64,000 nt of DNA from Psilocybe azurescens (Eukaryota; Basidiomycota; Agaricomycetes; Agaricales; Agrocybaceae): NCBI GenBank assembly GCA_023853785.1, contig JAJIRX010000549.1, positions 124,001 to 188,000 of the forward strand, read 5' to 3'. Shown here piece by piece: positions 59,763 through 64,000 of this stretch. Made by a program: the position numbers and the translations under genes. The notes beneath the pieces were generated by a model. It was not told the DNA's origin, ran no database searches, and worked only from the letters and a program-made list of their open reading frames with translations. Position 1 is the stretch's first letter. Every line of letters begins with the position of its first letter.

Positions 59763-60666
59763 CTACTCCTTACTCTTCGATGAAGCCCGCCTTGCAATCT
59801 GTAAGTCTCGTCAAATGCTGTTCTGCTGATATGCTTATATGTAATTCCTTACCTTCTTGATCTCCTCAGTGGTCTCTCTTCCCCTTGTATTCCGAGCTGT
59901 TTGTGAACTGTTTTTTAGGTAAGTCTTCAGCATGTCATGTACTGGCCAATCTTTCTCGTAGTCTTTCAGGAAACTGAATTCTTTGTGAACCTAGATTCTT
60001 AAAGTAAGTCCTTGAACATAATTTGGGGAACGAAATGTCACTGACAGTCTCTAAGAGCTGATGAACCTTTCTCTTGCTTTGCCCGCGATAGCTCTTGCTT
60101 GTATCAAGCTTCTCCTTGGCCAATTTTGTGACGACACTCTTAAGTTTTCGGTCAGCGGCTTTGTATTTAGACTCTACAGGGTGACTTACCAATACACTGT
60201 CATAGGTCTTCTGGTTCCAACCTAACGCCTTGCTGAGGTTATAGCCGCCTCTTCCTGGACGTGATACATCACCCTTTGGCTTTGGTATCAACCCCTTTCT
60301 GATTCCCTCACTTCCGGTTGCTTCTTCGTCCTCACTCGCTTCTTCGCCGTTGTCGTCGCCCATGATCTCGTCATCATCTGACATGATGAACTCGACCTCG
60401 ATTGCATCTCCTATGGTTGAATGGCCTGGTGATGCGCCACGTTGTACACCCTTTGAAGGAGCTTCAGAAATTCTGACCCGCTTGGGTGGAGTAGTCGCTT
60501 GCCGGACTGGAGTAGTCGCTTGCCGGACTGGAGTAGTTGCTTGCCGGACTGGAGTAGTCGCTCGCCTGACTGGAGTAGTCACTCGCTGGACTGGAGTAGT
60601 TGCGTGCCTGATGTCAGGCATAGGAGAATGCTCTCGTTCTTCTAAAATAATTGACGGAAACTCCAT
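59763..60666 (-). CDS. Heptad-repeat mushroom-family protein of unknown function
   Basis: The start MEFPSIILEEREHSPMPDIR is followed by six to seven copies of a seven-residue unit (ATTPVRQ) from a 21-base tandem repeat. An acidic stretch (DDDEIMGDDNGEEASEDEEA) and GRGGYNLSKALGWNQKTYDS come next. After introns it reads VHKEFSFLKDYEKDWPVHDM, LKTYLKNSSQTARNTRG and finally IARRASSKSKE, with the TAG at 59763-59765. From memory, a 'GYNL..LGW...Y' plus 'DYEDxWxVxD' protein is a large mushroom family; no function is known to me. No frame break was seen. Confidence 0.65.
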
Positions 60667-61194
60667 TCATGGAGTAATGGTAGGAGGAGGGTGAAACACT
60701 TTGGGAGCAAATATGAGCCTAGCCGTGATCAGTGGAAGATGGGTTTCAATCTGAGCATCCATGGTTCGAAGTGTACATTTGCGTTTCGATGTGGACGCAC
60801 TTATAGTCTGATTCCTGTATTGTATTTGCTTTGTATTTCGTTATTAGCTTGAATAATAAGTGCATTGTTTTAAATCTGGATCTGACAGCTTTGTCTTCGC
60901 CTTGGGGATATTGACACCGAGATGACAGTGCCAGGACACACTTACCAGATTTATACATCATCGTCATCTAAGTGTGTCGTTAAGTAAACAATAAGTGAAC
61001 GACAACAATAAAATCGGTTCTCATATAATAGGATGGGTTGACCTCAGAAGCAATTGACATAGTACTATCGACTCTCATGTTTGCTGATCTCCTCTATAAA
61101 TGTTTTCGTCTTGTTTCCGTCTATCTGCGCTGATCACCAGATGAGGTGTGTTTTTAGGGTTCATGAAATAACTTATTAATTATGCATGATTTAG

Positions 61195-62873
61195 GCCTAC
61201 TACAAGTACGCTAAGTTCAAAGGACCAACAGGCCCAGTGAACTGTCTATCTTTCACCCACGGAGGCGAACTACTGGCTAGTGGAGGTACGTATGTCATGA
61301 CTAATGCCTTCGCTGAATCTGAAAGTGTTGTAGGTGACGATGAAGCGGTGCGCATCTGGGAGATTTCCACGAAGAAGTGCCTGGATATTCTCGAAGATCC
61401 TGGGAAACGATGGGGCCAAATTACATGTCTGACCTGGCTGGGCAGCCCAGGGAACGACGAACTGAAGCCAATTGCGTTTGGTACTGGTCGTGGTCTTGTA
61501 GTCATTTATCGGCCGTCCAAGGGTCGATGTAGGCCTTTTTCAACATTTCCTGAATAAATTATGTTGACAACTTTCAAGGCACAAATGGTCGAATTGGCTA
61601 GTAATAGGGTGTTTGAAGCTAGTGACCCAGTTGAAGCAATTGCATTTGACAGCAAAAATCTCACCTTGCAATAACAAGTCACCATGGTAGTATTGCCTTG
61701 TACGATATTGGTAGAAATGGTGAGTTATATCTGGCACCATTGTGGAGTAATATAAATTAGTCGATCAACAGGAACTATGATTGAGCTGTGGTCAGTGAAA
61801 AGCAACGAAAGAAAGAAGATCGGCATACCGCGATCTGTTCAATTTTTGAGGGAGGCAGGAAGATCTTAGTTTTTATTCTGGAAACTGGCGAAATGTAAGC
61901 ACTTTTTGGAACGAAGACCGCTGAGACTTACAGTAGCTCTTCTCAGGGTTTGCCACAATGTAGAGACATCTCGAGAAGAATGGAGAAAGGTCCTGAAGTC
62001 GGGAATGTAAGTCCAAAATAAGCACGATCTTTTGGATACTCACAAAGTTGATCAGTGGCAATGCGACGACCTGTCCCTCAAGCAAGCTATTACTTGTTGA
62101 CAATTTGTCAAAAGGATTTGATTTGTACGACTTACCACGCTCTTCTCCCTCTTGGCGCCTTCGCAATCCCCAGTACCAAGAAGTGTGTCAAAGATGGAGC
62201 CTTTGCTGAGCAGGGATCCGCGATTGTCTGCGGAAGTGACCATGGAAGGGTATATATATTCACCAATTCGTCGTCAATTCCCATCCAGGTCTTGGCCCCT
62301 GCTAGCAAGAGAGTGGAGGTGCAAGCAATCAGTGTACGTCGTGATAATTTCTCTCTTGAATGTACCTCTGACCATGACACTAGACAACGACAACCACCGA
62401 GGCACATTTTATAGCAAGTGGTGTATCGGCCGGGTCTTTCGAGATCACTGTATGGGAAAAGACGGTAAGAAAGAAAAACATACTGAGAATTGTTGAGAAA
62501 CCTACCGATGAATGTCAGATTAAAAAGGCAAAGATATACAATGAAAGTGACTACAATAGCCGAAAGGTCGGAAGGATTTTGAATCTTCTGATAATTCTTC
62601 TGGTATTACATTGGACGTCGGGCGATTTGGGCACCTCTTGCTTCACAGGTAAATATTCCTGCATTATACATGTAAGGAGATACTGATAATTTCAACAGAC
62701 AGCAAGACGTACACTGGAAGGGATCAATCAGATCGTCGAGCAGTCCACCAAGGCTCAGGCAGGAAGGAAAGGACCGGGGATAACTGAATGGGATCCGAAA
62801 GCAGCATTTCCGCCATCGGAGGAGGATGAATATGACGGAGACGGTATCGAATGGGGCAAGCTTCAAGGCTAGA
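61195..62873 (+). pseudogene. WD40-repeat-type protein gene with one-base shifts
   Basis: It opens AYYKYAKFKGPTGPVNCLSF. A ~50-base intron then joins LLASGG to DDEAVRIWEISTKKCLDILE. GRGLVVIYRPSKG, FEASDPVEAIAFDSKNLTL and ITSHHGSIALYDIGRNG follow, with a one-base shift near 61665. GTMIELWSVKSNE and KILVFILETGEM need another shift at the T5 run near 61835. Later come KDGAFAEQGSAIVCGSDHGR, VYIFTNSSSIPIQVLAPAS and an end rich in D/E (AAFPPSEEDEYDGDGIEWGK) with stop near 62873. WD repeats form beta-propeller scaffolds; partners are unknown. The start codon was not settled (ATG at 61141 with an intron is possible). The gene may be intact if the shifts are consensus errors. Confidence 0.6.
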
Positions 62874-62916
62874 AAGGTGGGACGAGCTTTAGTTGGTGTC
62901 GAAAGAAAGGTGGTGC

Positions 62917-63199
62917 ATATCCAACTAGACACCCAGTTGATATGGAGTTGAAAGCGCCGAGAGCAAGGATATGCTTTGGAAGGAAGTTCCCTTAAGAAGT
63001 CTTATTATATTCTCTATTTTTTTTTCATGTAGAAGGTCCCAAGCACTTACCGAATGATATATCTGAATGATTGAGTCGAGTAATTACAAGTTGGTAGGAA
63101 GTCAACTAGACACCCAGTTGACAGTTCCTATGAGAGAGAGGAATATGACCGACGGATATCAACTCCACATCAACCAGACACCTAGTTGATATGGAGTTG
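62917..63199 (-). repeat. Three long hairpins beyond the WD40 gene
   Basis: 62917-62944, 63101-63122 and 63160-63199. On the minus strand all have GTGT loops. The last has an 18-pair stem and its inner pairs are changed to CTAG GTGT CTGG instead of CTGG GTGT CTAG, keeping pairing. Its two non-Watson-Crick pairs are G-T on the minus strand. The array begins about 45 bases after the WD40 stop. Confidence 0.85.
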
Positions 63200-63254
63200 A
63201 GAGCCAGGAGATAGTACGGGTTGAGCGGAGAACGAGCTAGCGGGTGGTTCAATT

Positions 63255-63617
63255 GTTTGGCGGTGCTTGGTAAGAGCTTCAGCAGACTTCATACAATCGC
63301 CCAACACCACTTCGCAGAGTCCGCCACGCTTGAACAAGATCGTCCACTGGGTGTCTAGTGGACGATCCCAACCTCAACGTTCAACGCCCAACACTTCCCA
63401 ACGCACTTCGCAGACACCGACTTTGCCACGCTTGACGAGATCTTCCACTGGGTGTCTAGTGGACAATCTCAACGTTCAACGTTCAATGCCCAACACGACC
63501 CAACGCAGTTTGCAGACACCGACTCCGCCCACGCTTGACGAGATCGTCCACTGGGTGTCCAGTGGACGGTTTCAATGTTCAGTACGAGCTTATAACATGA
63601 GATCTGGGTGTCCAGAT
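63255..63617 (+). repeat. Hairpin-bearing tandem/direct repeat, copy 2
   Basis: A direct repeat of 59250-59640, differing at scattered bases and small gaps. Hairpins sit at 63338-63367, 63437-63470, 63540-63573, plus an extra short one at 63602-63617 (ATCTGG GTGT CCAGAT). The 63437 copy has two adjacent mismatches in its stem. Confidence 0.85.
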
Positions 63618-64000
63618 ATCAGTTTCCGGACTTCAAGACCTTCAAGATGTTTCTCCCTTTCGAGAACAATAACACTTTCTCAGTGGGGCACCGGCGAACG
63701 AGCAAGAATGGTTGCAAGGCGACAATTGTTCCATATTCGCTCAAACCTCGAGTATTTCTTCAGAGCCGCAAGCTTTGCCCTCAACATCTCATCCGTCTTT
63801 GTCGCTCCCAATTTCAACCCTCAACAACTTCATCCATTCCGACGCTCCCTTCTTTGTGTTAGAAATAGACAATAATGCACAAATCAGTAGCTATACTGAT
63901 GAGTAACAATAGAGTCAAATCTCAAATGCGCAACAATGACAAGTATGAGTGAAAATAGTAAATTGCTTCTGTAGACTCCAAATCTTGTTCTAGTGTCTTT
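63618..64000. other. Right-edge region, no gene supported
   Basis: Frames such as 63608-63862 (SRYQFPDFKTFKMFLPFENN...) are open but carry no family pattern and start beside repeats. A gene entering from outside the window cannot be excluded. Confidence 0.35.

Noticed and set aside
36924..63617. Regularly spaced short repeats resembling a CRISPR array
   Set aside because: Spacing is uneven, the repeats are hairpins inside longer tandem units, the 'spacers' are themselves repeated, no cas genes exist, and the genome is fungal.

Overview
This window reads as nuclear DNA of a mushroom-forming basidiomycete (Agaricomycetes). Coding regions are cut by many introns of about 50-60 bases with GT..AG ends. 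There is a class I hydrophobin beside a laccase, and several gene families that I remember (from memory, not from a search) as multi-copy in mushrooms. No ribosomal RNA, confident tRNA or CRISPR array was seen. Splice models are hand-read and approximate unless stated.

Left part (1-33 kb) is ordinary gene space. In order: a small beta-trefoil-like protein (+); the very large cell-morphogenesis scaffold Tao3/Pag1/Mor2 (-); a class I hydrophobin (+) facing a laccase (-); a 3.3 kb gene-free stretch; 26S proteasome subunit Rpn1 (+); mitochondrial ribosomal protein uS15m (+); a B-type mitotic cyclin with a KEN degron (-); and a TPR-CHAT protease-like gene (+) that carries a frameshift and a stop codon at its catalytic-histidine motif.

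Right part (34-64 kb) is accessory. It holds an unrecognised mushroom-family gene (-) read through four single-base shifts, then arrays of short hairpins around a small palindromic element. Next comes a host gene (-) split in two by a 17.28 kb Ty3/Gypsy-type LTR retrotransposon (39774-57055, minus orientation) with matched 1932-base LTRs, a 4-base target duplication, a primer-binding site, a polypurine tract, gag, protease, RT/RNase H and integrase. Between the end of pol and the 3' LTR the element carries about 6 kb of convergently oriented, intron-containing extra genes on the + strand. Beyond it are a hypothetical gene fragment, a heptad-repeat protein gene (-), a WD40-type gene (+) and two copies of a ~350-base hairpin-bearing direct repeat.

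Four signals stand out. (1) About 24 copies of a hairpin with an almost invariant GTGT loop and changing but compensating stems, in arrays near the 3' ends of the mushroom-family genes. (2) At least 22 copies of GCGATCGC, all seen inside the retrotransposon. (3) The two LTRs differ by ten one-base insertions/deletions and no substitution that I can see. This suggests many one-base frameshifts in the window are consensus errors rather than gene decay. (4) The antisense cargo genes inside the retrotransposon.
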